From Erwinia sp. (GTDB lineage Bacteria; Pseudomonadota; Gammaproteobacteria; Enterobacterales; Enterobacteriaceae): DNA of 7,472 bases. The notes below the pieces were generated by a model. It was given only the letters and a program-made list of their open reading frames with translations. It was not told the DNA's origin and ran no database searches. Where the stretch lies: NCBI GenBank assembly GCA_003512805.1, contig DOOK01000260.1:1-7472 (forward strand). The letters are read 5' to 3'. A program made the translations under genes and the position numbers. Below are positions 1 to 7,472 of the stretch, one piece after another (within the stretch, counting starts at the first letter, position 1; each line of letters opens with the position of its first letter).

Positions 1-271
1 CTGGCGACCCTGTCTGCCCTGTCCGCCTTAACTCACTCGCGACCCTGATTGCTCTGCCTGCCCTGACTCACTGGCGACCCTGTCTGCCTTAACTCACTGG
101 CGGCCCTGATTGCCCTGCCTGCCCTGACTCACTGGCGACCCTGTCTGCCCTGCCTGCCCTGACTCACTCGCGACCCTGATTGCTTTGCCTGCCTTAACTC
201 ACTCGCGCCCCTGATCGACCTGCCTTCCTTAACTCACTGGCGGCCCTGATTGCACTGTCTGCCTTAACTGA
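1..271. repeat. Degenerate 35-bp tandem repeat array, about 7.7 copies
   Basis: Head-to-tail units start with CTSGCGRCCCTG and end with ACTCA (ACTGA in the last). Boundaries are 1-35, 36-70, 71-96, 97-131, 132-166, 167-201, 202-236 and 237-271. All are 35 bp except the third, which is 26 bp through a 9-bp internal loss. Units differ at a few fixed places: CTGGCG or CTCGCG at the start, CTGATTGC or CTGTCTGC in the middle, and CCTTAACTCA or CCCTGACTCA at the end. A shorter CTGCC-like sub-period is visible inside the units. The first unit begins at the window edge, so the array probably extends left. TAA and TGA recur in the repeat and the 35-bp period rotates the frame, so it is not coding on either strand. 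Its function is unknown to me. It could be a minisatellite grown by slippage in an intergenic region. Confidence 0.9.
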
Positions 272-2453
<2,182 letters not shown>

Positions 2454-2538
2454 ACACGGCAGCAACAAAAGTTATCAGCAGTCCATGCCGCCAGGTTAAG
2501 CTATCAGAATTCAGGACATCCGCTAAAAAGGTCGCCCG

Positions 2539-3252
2539 ATGCCGCACGCTTACCGTTCCGCTCTGCTCTCTTCCTTTGCCTGGCTCGATCACGCTTTTCA
2601 GCCCGCGGGCGAGCCACCGCCGTCTGAAAGCATTATGAATCGTCAGCGCCACACGGCGAACGTCTTGCTGGACAGCGAAGCGCTGCCGGTGAAGAGCAAA
2701 GAGGCGGACGGCCTGATTGGAACAGGTGCGCATCCCGTCGCGGTCTACACCGCCGACTGCCTGCCGGTCCTGATTGTCGATGAGCGGCAAAAGCAGGTCG
2801 CCGCTGTCCACGCCGGGCTGAACGGTGCGCTGAAAGGGGTACTTATTGAGGCCATTCATCGGCTTTGCGAGCGTGGTGCGACGCCAGACAGCCTTTACCT
2901 GGCCATCGGCCCGTCGATAGGCCCCTGCTGCTATGAACTGGGCGAAGATCGCCTTGCGGCCATCCTTCAGGAGAACCCGCACGGACTGCGGCCGCTGCTG
3001 GCCTGGTCAAGACAGCAAAGCCGTAATGCGCAGGCAGTCAGGCCCCAGGCGGTTGGCACCACGCAGGGCGTGTGGTTCGACCTTGCGCTGCTGGCCAAAC
3101 GCATGGCGATGCGCGAAGGCGTACCGGAAGCGCAAATTGAGCTAAGCGGCATCTGCACCTATTGTATGGCGGAAGAACAGGCAAGCTATCGCCGCAACGG
3201 CCATTTTCAGCATGGCTATCAGCAGCGATATTCCTGGATCGGGCGGCGTTAG
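2539..3252 (+). CDS. YfiH/PgeF-family (DUF152, laccase-domain) protein, divergent paralogue
   Basis: This 237-residue protein belongs to the YfiH/YlmD/LACC1 family. E. coli PgeF (YfiH) of this family edits peptidoglycan precursors carrying L-Ser, and other members have purine nucleoside phosphorylase or deaminase activity. Older annotations say polyphenol oxidase. The three family metal/active-site residues appear as His38 (in RQRHTANV, replacing the usual QVHG), Cys74 (in TADCLPV) and His91 (in VHAGLNG, where the family norm is AHAGWRG). The C-terminal signature is GICTYC (205-210) with SYRRNG (216-221). The N-terminus is short: the usual STRxGGVS..SLN segment is absent, and a proline-rich GEPPPSES stretch stands there. 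AAAAAGG at 2525-2531, 7 nt before the ATG, supports this start. It lies 85 bp after fadH with no visible terminator between, so co-transcription is possible. Its stop overlaps the rlmG stop by 4 bp. It looks like a second copy beside an orthologous yfiH elsewhere. Substrate unknown. Confidence 0.85.
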   Translation: MPHAYRSALLSSFAWLDHAFQPAGEPPPSESIMNRQRHTANVLLDSEALPVKSKEADGLIGTGAHPVAVYTADCLPVLIVDERQKQVAAVHAGLNGALKGVLIEAIHRLCERGATPDSLYLAIGPSIGPCCYELGEDRLAAILQENPHGLRPLLAWSRQQSRNAQAVRPQAVGTTQGVWFDLALLAKRMAMREGVPEAQIELSGICTYCMAEEQASYRRNGHFQHGYQQRYSWIGRR

Positions 3253-4376
3253 CGCAGTTTTACCGAGCGCAGAATCACGAACTTTTGATTCGAGGCGACG
3301 GTCGTGCAGTTACCGAACAGCTTCTTCATTTTGCGATAGTAGTCGAGATGGCGGTTGCCGACGATGCGCAGCTCGCCACCGTATTGCAGGCAGCGGCGCG
3401 CGTCGCGGAACATCTGCCAGGCAATATGGTCGGTCAGCGTGTTCTGCTGATGGAAAGGCGGATTACAAAGCACCGCGTGCAGGCGATCGGAAGGGAAACC
3501 GGCCAGCGAGTTATTGACCGCAAAGTGGCTGCGATCCTTATCCTGCGGGCGGTTAACCTCCACATTCATTCGACTGCTGGCTACCGCCATCCAGGATTCA
3601 TCGACAAAATGCACTTCCGCCGTGGGGTTCTGTTCCAGCGCTATCAGGCCGATCACGCCGTTGCCGCAGCCCAAATCGACAATTTCGCCGTCGATATTAT
3701 CCGGCAGATGCGCCATAAAGAAGCGCGCACCGACGTCCAGTCCGCTGCGGGCGAAAACGTTGGCGTGGTTGTGGATCTGGTAAGGCGTGCCGTCCAACGG
3801 CCAGCTGTAGGTTTCCGCGCCTTCACCCAGCGTTGGCAGGTCTGGCGTACAGTAGATCAGACGCGCTTTTTTCACGGCCAGCGAGGTGGTGGTTTTCCCC
3901 AGCACGCGCTCAAACAGCTGCAGCGTCGAGGTATGAATATCTTTCGCTTTACCCGCCGCAATAACCTGCGTTTCCGGCGTCACGACATCACGTAGCGCAC
4001 GCAGCTGCTGCTCAAGCAACGCAAGAGATTTAGGGATCTTAATCAGCACGCGGGCGGGGCTGGCAGGCAATGCAGCCAGGCTATCCAGAAAGTGTACGTC
4101 ACCTTCGTCCATGCCGTTTTCCAGCAAATTCTGCCGCGTCGCCTGCTGGCTAATCCACGAGTCGCTGATGCTAAAAAGTTCTTCGCCCACCAGCGCGCAC
4201 GCCAGCGCGCCAAAGGTGTCGTTGAAGATCAGCGTTGCGCCGCGGGCAGGCGTGTCTGCAATCTGTGCCAGTAAATATTCATCGGCGGCGTCCCACGCCT
4301 GTAACGGGCTTTCGTCACGCATCTGGGGAAAACGGTGCAGCGTCAGCGTGCGGTGGCTCAGTTCGAATTGGCTCAT
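3249..4376 (-). CDS. rlmG: 23S rRNA (guanine-1835-N2)-methyltransferase
   Basis: RlmG (formerly YgjO) transfers a methyl group from S-adenosylmethionine to N2 of G1835 in 23S rRNA. The 375 residues match the roughly 378 of E. coli RlmG along the whole length. The N-terminal half is a degenerate Rossmann-like domain ([12 protein letters not shown] at 25-36, [10 protein letters not shown] at 120-129). The C-terminal half is the catalytic domain, with SAM motif [14 protein letters not shown] (231-243), acidic motif HFVDES (256-261), and the amino-methylating NPPF tetrad at 305-308 followed by HQQ. The ATG at 4374-4376 is preceded by GGAG (complement of 4382-4385) at 5-nt spacing. The gene is convergent with the YfiH-like gene and their stop codons interlock. 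As in E. coli it lies between fadH and ygjP and opposes fadH. Intact and probably functional. Confidence 0.97.
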   Translation of the reverse strand: MSQFELSHRTLTLHRFPQMRDESPLQAWDAADEYLLAQIADTPARGATLIFNDTFGALACALVGEELFSISDSWISQQATRQNLLENGMDEGDVHFLDSLAALPASPARVLIKIPKSLALLEQQLRALRDVVTPETQVIAAGKAKDIHTSTLQLFERVLGKTTTSLAVKKARLIYCTPDLPTLGEGAETYSWPLDGTPYQIHNHANVFARSGLDVGARFFMAHLPDNIDGEIVDLGCGNGVIGLIALEQNPTAEVHFVDESWMAVASSRMNVEVNRPQDKDRSHFAVNNSLAGFPSDRLHAVLCNPPFHQQNTLTDHIAWQMFRDARRCLQYGGELRIVGNRHLDYYRKMKKLFGNCTTVASNQKFVILRSVKLR

Positions 4377-4381
4377 GGGAT

Positions 4382-4385
4382 CTCC
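4382..4385 (-). promoter_or_regulatory. rlmG ribosome-binding site
   Basis: GGAG on the minus strand lies 5 nt before the rlmG ATG and fixes that start. Confidence 0.6.
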
Positions 4386-4407
4386 GGCTGGATAAAAATT
4401 CCCGCGA

Positions 4408-4436
4408 GTTATCCCCTAAAATGCGCCGACAGTAAA
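4408..4436 (-). promoter_or_regulatory. Candidate sigma-70 promoter for rlmG
   Basis: On the minus strand TTTACT (complement of 4431-4436) is separated by 17 nt from GATAAC (complement of 4408-4413). Each matches its consensus hexamer at 4 of 6 positions. The -10 lies about 30 nt before the rlmG start codon, giving a short leader. This is the best spaced pair I found upstream of the gene, but two 4/6 hexamers are modest evidence. Confidence 0.35.
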
Positions 4437-4772
4437 TGTTTTTCTTATTCAGGCGACAGATAATACGTTTGCTGGTGAAGGTCAGCGTTTACGGACAGTT
4501 CAGCGGCACAAGCAGCCCGAACAGGTTAACGAGTTGCGCCTGTCACCGAAAATCCGTTCACGCTGGAAATTGCCCCTTTCGCCCACGGCGTGCTGCATGA
4601 CGCCACGCCTTATTCGCCTGATGAAGCAGGCTGAAAGGAGCATATTCTGATGGAAACACTTTACCGTCAGGCGCGAGAAAGCGTAGCGGTAAATTTACCC
4701 ATGGCTCGTCCCATCCGCCGCTGAAAATCGCCAGGCGTCATGCCTAAACACCTTCAGACCTGCAGCTGTCGC
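4437..4772. other. Gene-poor spacer with scraps of decayed coding sequence
   Basis: The core of the roughly 400-bp gap between rlmG and the thioredoxin-like gene holds no intact gene. On the plus strand a short open stretch (4530-4634, TGA at the end) reads like protein, for example ENPFTLEIAPFAHGVLHDAT, with a stop just upstream and no start. AAAGGAG (4634-4640) follows, then an ATG at 4650 opening a 24-codon frame (METLYRQARES...) that ends at 4724. On the minus strand a possible AraC-family tail occupies 4667-4753. These readings overlap, so not all can be genuine. E. coli has no gene between rlmG and ygjP at this place. I read the stretch as remains of accessory genes, origin undetermined. 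Confidence 0.45.
4667..4753 (-). pseudogene. Possible C-terminal remnant of an AraC-family regulator
   Basis: The minus strand reads RCLGMTPGDFQRRMGRA and then stops at 4667-4669. This resembles the end of the AraC/XylS helix-turn-helix domain, where a FKRxLGMTPgdfRr pattern closes the second DNA-binding unit. A TGA stop immediately precedes the RC residues. The neighbouring frame reads AGLKVF over the bases just upstream, suggesting a frameshift as well as loss of everything 5' of here. The thioredoxin-like gene ends only about 20 bp further upstream on this strand, so any original 5' portion has been deleted or replaced. The match covers only about a dozen residues and other frames are also open here, so chance resemblance is possible. 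Confidence 0.35.
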
Positions 4773-5288
4773 TCAGCCTTGAGCCGCCTGATGCTTATGG
4801 ATAATAGCCAGAATGTCTTCAATGACCGCGCCCGGCAGTCGTCCCTCACGATAAGCCTGTAGCTCCGCTTCCCCCCCGTGGATCACCTTTTCCGGTCTTT
4901 CCACAAATGTGCCGATCGGCTCAAATTTATCATCCAGCACGACGGTAAAAGGGATACGGACCTTATCCAGAGAAAGAGCGGGCAATAATGTGCGTTCTGC
5001 GCGGCTTTTGCTGATGACTGCCTGTGAAATCGTTGGCTGTAGTTCGCTGATAAACTGCATGGCAGTGACGTTGCGCTGGCAGTCAGGGCACCATAATTCA
5101 GCCGCAGTAAGCAGATAATATGTGCCGCGGACCTGTTTTATCTGCTCTTTCAGCTCGCTGGAAACATACTCTTCTGAAACCAGTTTCGCACGAGCCTCTT
5201 TTACCGCAGCAATCTCACCAGCGAGGCCGGTTCGGGCAAAAATCTCAAAGCCCGCGCCCGCGCTGAACAGCTCTCTGTAATCGATCAT
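4773..5288 (-). CDS. Thioredoxin-fold family protein (Thioredoxin_9-like), WCPDC motif
   Basis: This 171-residue protein has no signal peptide or membrane segment and is probably cytosolic. Its redox motif is AELWCPDC (63-70), with Cys67 and Cys70 forming a CxxC pair. A plausible cis-proline is Pro113 in RIPFTVV, followed by the strand-turn LDDKFEPIGTFVERP (118-132) usual for the thioredoxin fold. A charged helical extension of about 55 residues precedes the fold. This arrangement fits the small thioredoxin family (PF14595 type) of bacterial proteins with an AxxWCPDC site, whose partners are generally unknown. GGAG 5 nt before the ATG supports the start. It is divergent from ygjP and not part of the E. 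coli rlmG-ygjP arrangement as I recall it, so it is an accessory insertion or a lineage-specific gene. A disulfide reductase or thiol-exchange role is an inference from the motif only. Confidence 0.85.
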   Translation of the reverse strand: MIDYRELFSAGAGFEIFARTGLAGEIAAVKEARAKLVSEEYVSSELKEQIKQVRGTYYLLTAAELWCPDCQRNVTAMQFISELQPTISQAVISKSRAERTLLPALSLDKVRIPFTVVLDDKFEPIGTFVERPEKVIHGGEAELQAYREGRLPGAVIEDILAIIHKHQAAQG

Positions 5289-5317
5289 GGTTACTCCGAA
5301 TTATCCACCAAAACGAC

Positions 5318-5346
5318 AGTATGCGAAAAGAACCTCGGGCTTGCAA
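5318..5346 (-). promoter_or_regulatory. Candidate sigma-70 promoter for the thioredoxin-like gene
   Basis: On the minus strand TTGCAA (5341-5346) and CATACT (complement of 5318-5323) are 17 nt apart and each matches consensus at 4 of 6 bases. The -10 is about 30 nt before the start codon. It lies in the divergent intergenic region shared with ygjP, so the two genes may share regulatory DNA. Confidence 0.4.
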
Positions 5347-5394
5347 CGTCGTGCGCAATCGGCGCAAAGATTCCCCGATGCGGCGTACGCGTGA

Positions 5395-5400
5395 TAAAAT
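5395..5400 (+). promoter_or_regulatory. Possible -10 element for ygjP
   Basis: TAAAAT matches TATAAT at 5 of 6 positions and lies 33 nt before the ygjP GTG. No good -35 hexamer stands at the right distance: TTCCCC at 5371-5376 is poor. The call is tentative. Confidence 0.25.
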
Positions 5401-5423
5401 CTGCGTTTCGATCTTATTCGTGC

Positions 5424-5428
5424 GGGAG
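5424..5428 (+). promoter_or_regulatory. ygjP ribosome-binding site fixing a GTG start
   Basis: GGGAG lies 5 nt before GTG at 5434. The GTG places the protein start (MSLLYLQGYPE) in line with the E. coli YgjP N-terminus (MSNLTYLQGYPE). There is no ATG in the frame near this point, so the GTG is the likely initiator. Confidence 0.7.
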
Positions 5429-5433
5429 CGCCT

Positions 5434-5934
5434 GTGTCTTTACTCTATTTGCAAGGTTATCCGGAGTCGCTGCTGACTCAGGTGCAGCAGCTAATCGACC
5501 AGCAACGGCTGGGCGAAGTGCTGCAGAAACGCTATCCCGACGCGCACGGCATCACCAGCGATAAGGCGTTATACGATTACGCGCTGACCCTGAAAAACCA
5601 GGCGCTGCGCAATGCGCCCCCGCTGAACAAAGTGATTTATGACAGCAAAATTAAGGTGATGAAAGACGCACTGGGCCTGCATACTGCCATTTCTCGCGTC
5701 CAGGGCGGCAAGCTGAAGGCGAAAGCGGAAATCCGCGTGGCGACCATCTTCAAACAGGCCCCGGAAGCTTTTTTACGCATGATCGTGGTGCACGAGCTGG
5801 CACACATTAAAGAGAAAGATCATAACAAAGCGTTTTATCAACTCTGCTGCCATATGGAACCGCAGTATCACCAGCTGGAATTTGATACGCGCCTGTGGCT
5901 GACCGAACAGGCTCTGCGCGGAAAAGAAAGCTGA
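5434..5934 (+). CDS. ygjP: YgjP-like metal-dependent hydrolase (M48/DUF45 family; UTP pyrophosphatase in E. coli)
   Basis: The 166-residue protein is nearly the same length as E. coli YgjP and collinear with it. It belongs to the YgjP/DUF45 family, which has a zincin-like HExxH metal site. Here the site is VVHELAHIKEKDHNKAF: HELAH at 120-124 with a third probable ligand His130. The preceding conserved stretch is RVQGGKLKAKAEIRVAT (88-104). The C-terminal stretch YQLCCHMEPQYHQLEFDTRLW (135-155) is a family hallmark. E. coli YgjP has been reported to act as a UTP pyrophosphatase. Whether the family is mainly a nucleotidase or a peptidase is less settled, so the exact activity here is inferred by orthology. 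It is cytosolic, with no signal peptide. Translation starts at GTG. It is transcribed away from the thioredoxin-like gene and converges on the ClC gene 61 bp downstream. Confidence 0.93.
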   Translation: MSLLYLQGYPESLLTQVQQLIDQQRLGEVLQKRYPDAHGITSDKALYDYALTLKNQALRNAPPLNKVIYDSKIKVMKDALGLHTAISRVQGGKLKAKAEIRVATIFKQAPEAFLRMIVVHELAHIKEKDHNKAFYQLCCHMEPQYHQLEFDTRLWLTEQALRGKES

Positions 5935-5951
5935 CGCTGGCTTCCTCTTTT

Positions 5952-5974
5952 GCCACGGACGCGCTCGCCGTGGC
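5952..5974. terminator. Hairpin between convergent ygjP and ClC genes
   Basis: GCCACGG (5952-5958) and CCGTGGC (5968-5974) form a perfect 7-bp GC-rich stem with a 9-nt loop, centred in the 61-bp gap between the two convergent stop codons. Position and symmetry suit a shared 3'-end structure. No run of U follows the stem in either direction, so it is not a textbook intrinsic terminator. It may act as a 3' stabilising hairpin or a weak bidirectional terminator. Confidence 0.4.
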
Positions 5975-5995
5975 GTTGAAAGCAACATCATCCCG

Positions 5996-7472
5996 TTATA
6001 AAAAATCCTTCGCTTTCTGGATCAGGCTGGTTTTGGTCAGCGCGCCAAGGAACCGGCGCTCAACAGCATTGTTCAGTACAGGCAGTCGCTCCAGCGTAAC
6101 TCTGGCGAAGGCTTCCCAGCCTTCTCTGATAGTTTGATTTTCAAAAACATAAGGGAAGGTATCGTCCGTCACGCAGCTTATCGGCGAGTGCAGCGTAATC
6201 TCCTTATCCAGCACCTTGCGCGAGATATCGTGAATGGATACCGCGCCCATAAACTGTCCGGTTTCGTTAATCACATACACAAAGCGTTCGCGCTTCAGCG
6301 AACTGACCGCCAGCGCCTTACCGACGGGATCCTGCGGCTGTAGCGCCGCGCCAGAGACGATAAACTGCGAGATAATCCCGTTATCGAAATCGAATTTGGC
6401 GTCTGAACGGCTAAAGTGGTTCTGAATAACCGGGTAGGTGCTGCTGGACTGCAGGCGATACACCACCATAAAGGCCAGCGCGCAGGCGATCATCGTGGGA
6501 AACAGCAGGCTGCTGTTCAGCGTCATTTCCAGCACCATCAGCATCGCCATCAGCGGTGCCTGGCTGACCGATGCCAGCACCGCCCCCATGCCAACGGCGG
6601 CGAAAATCACGGCGTTATCCACCGGAAGACCGGCCAACGATGCCAGGGTAGCGACCACTACGCCCAGCAGTGCACCGGTCAGCAGCGACGGTGTAAACAG
6701 CCCACCGACGGCATTGGATCCTACCGAAATGGCAGTAGCCAGCATCTTGAGTAATAAGAGCGCAATCAGCCCTTTCAACATAAAGCCGCCAGCCATGATC
6801 TCCACGATCACTTCGTAGCCATTGCCGAGCACCTTAGTACTGCCGATAGCCAGCACACCCACCATGGCACCGCCTAATCCCAGCCGTAGCGGCAGGCTTT
6901 TAACACGGCTAAAGCGCTTGCGACTCTGTGCGATAAGCCAGATCAACGCCCAGCCGGCCAGCCCCGCCAGCAGGCCAATCAACACCGTCAGCAACATATT
7001 TTCCGGCGTCAGCGCAAACTGCGCATGGGCAAAAGGATAGAGGGCGGAACGGTAGCCCAACGTGTACATGGTCAGGACAGCCATGCCAGCGGAGATAATC
7101 AGTGGGATCAGCCGCTGTAAGGCAGAAATACCGAACGCAATCTCCGCCACGAAAATTGCCGAGGCGAGCGGCGCATGATAAACGGAGGAGAGGCCTGCCG
7201 CCGCCGCCATCGCCACAACGTCCATGTTCTTCAGCGGCAGATTTTTAAAGCAAAAGCGTCCCATCAGGCTACCGGCCAGCGCCGAAAGCTGTACCATTGG
7301 CCCCTCTTTACCAATCGATGCCCCGCTGCTGATGCTGGCGATGGAAGAGAGCGCGCGAAACAACGACGTTTTGGTCGGCACCGCGTCCAGCCTGGCGTTA
7401 ATCACTTCCAGATAATCAGTACGAATCGTGGCTTTTTGTTCAATAGCGGTCGCATAGCGCAGGAAAAAACCG
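5996..7472 (-). CDS. ClC-family chloride channel/transporter with C-terminal CBS domains, N-terminus beyond the window
   Basis: The frame is open to the window edge, giving 491 visible residues; a GTG at 7403-7405 is internal, not the start. Numbers below count visible residues from the right edge. This inner-membrane protein moves chloride or related anions. The ClC motif GKEGP (54-58) carries the gating glutamate at 56, and GLFTP (257-261) matches the GIFAP anion-site motif. Near the end of the membrane part, Tyr338 (VYRLQS) may be the pore tyrosine. Many hydrophobic helices run from about residue 30 to 340. A soluble tail of about 150 residues looks like two CBS modules (FIVSGAALQPQDPVGKAL, then SPISCVTDDTF), which commonly bind adenine nucleotides. 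The HAPLASAIFVAEIAFG segment (99-114) has Ile where E. coli ClcA has the inner proton glutamate Glu203, as E. coli ClcB has Val. It is thus ClcB-like, but E. coli ClcB lacks this CBS tail. The first selectivity motif lies outside the window. Confidence 0.92.
   Translation of the reverse strand, partial: GFFLRYATAIEQKATIRTDYLEVINARLDAVPTKTSLFRALSSIASISSGASIGKEGPMVQLSALAGSLMGRFCFKNLPLKNMDVVAMAAAAGLSSVYHAPLASAIFVAEIAFGISALQRLIPLIISAGMAVLTMYTLGYRSALYPFAHAQFALTPENMLLTVLIGLLAGLAGWALIWLIAQSRKRFSRVKSLPLRLGLGGAMVGVLAIGSTKVLGNGYEVIVEIMAGGFMLKGLIALLLLKMLATAISVGSNAVGGLFTPSLLTGALLGVVVATLASLAGLPVDNAVIFAAVGMGAVLASVSQAPLMAMLMVLEMTLNSSLLFPTMIACALAFMVVYRLQSSSTYPVIQNHFSRSDAKFDFDNGIISQFIVSGAALQPQDPVGKALAVSSLKRERFVYVINETGQFMGAVSIHDISRKVLDKEITLHSPISCVTDDTFPYVFENQTIREGWEAFARVTLERLPVLNNAVERRFLGALTKTSLIQKAKDFL

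Noticed and set aside
1..271. CRISPR array
   Set aside because: The 35-bp units are contiguous with no unique spacers between repeats, and no cas gene is in the window.
3162..3995. 277-codon plus-strand frame
   Set aside because: Antisense to rlmG, which has every family motif; its Arg/His/Gln-rich composition is typical of a shadow frame.
4437..4634. Tail of a beta-galactosidase-type gene (PFTLEIAPFA resembling the LacZ C-terminal domain)
   Set aside because: The resemblance is a few residues recalled from memory, and the expected ATH motif is changed; too weak to name.
4650..4724. Annotating METLYRQARES... as a small-protein gene
   Set aside because: Despite the good ribosome-binding site it is only 24 codons, has no recognisable family and overlaps a competing minus-strand reading; kept only as an observation.
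7403..7405. GTG as the start codon of the ClC gene
   Set aside because: The frame stays open upstream to the window edge (FFLRYATAIEQKATIRTDYLE), and the ClC N-terminal helices and first selectivity motif are still missing, so the true start is outside.

Overview
The window looks like chromosomal DNA from an Enterobacterales bacterium, most likely of the Erwinia/Pantoea type. FadH, RlmG and YgjP all read as close relatives of the E. coli proteins from memory, and the E. coli chromosome has the same core order: fadH forward, rlmG (ygjO) reverse, ygjP forward. The genus is an inference from gene content and base composition; nothing in the window fixes it.

Layout. Positions 1-271 are a degenerate tandem array of 35-bp units, probably continuing left of the window, with no coding capacity. 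A 180-bp leader follows, and a 17-bp site resembling the FadR operator sits just before fadH (450-2453, 2,4-dienoyl-CoA reductase). Next in the same direction is a YfiH/PgeF-type (laccase-domain, DUF152) gene at 2539-3252. Its stop codon overlaps that of the convergent rlmG (3249-4376, minus strand, 23S rRNA G1835 methyltransferase). Upstream of rlmG is about 400 bp without an intact gene. It holds the rlmG promoter region and what look like scraps of lost genes, including a possible C-terminal tail of an AraC-type regulator. A minus-strand thioredoxin-fold gene (4773-5288, WCPDC motif) comes next, then divergent ygjP (5434-5934, GTG start, HExxH metal-site protein). A convergent ClC-family chloride channel/transporter with C-terminal CBS domains (5996 to beyond the right edge, minus strand) closes the window.

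How it fits together. This is a conserved housekeeping backbone (fadH, rlmG, ygjP) with accessory pieces in its gaps: the YfiH-like gene between fadH and rlmG, and the thioredoxin-like gene plus decayed DNA between rlmG and ygjP. The proteins do not form one pathway. fadH serves breakdown of unsaturated fatty acids under probable FadR control, rlmG serves ribosome modification, and the ClC protein serves anion transport. I see no phage, transposase, CRISPR, tRNA or rRNA gene. The least explained parts are the 35-bp array, the divergent YfiH paralogue, the scrap region at 4437-4772, and the loss of the inner proton glutamate in the ClC protein.
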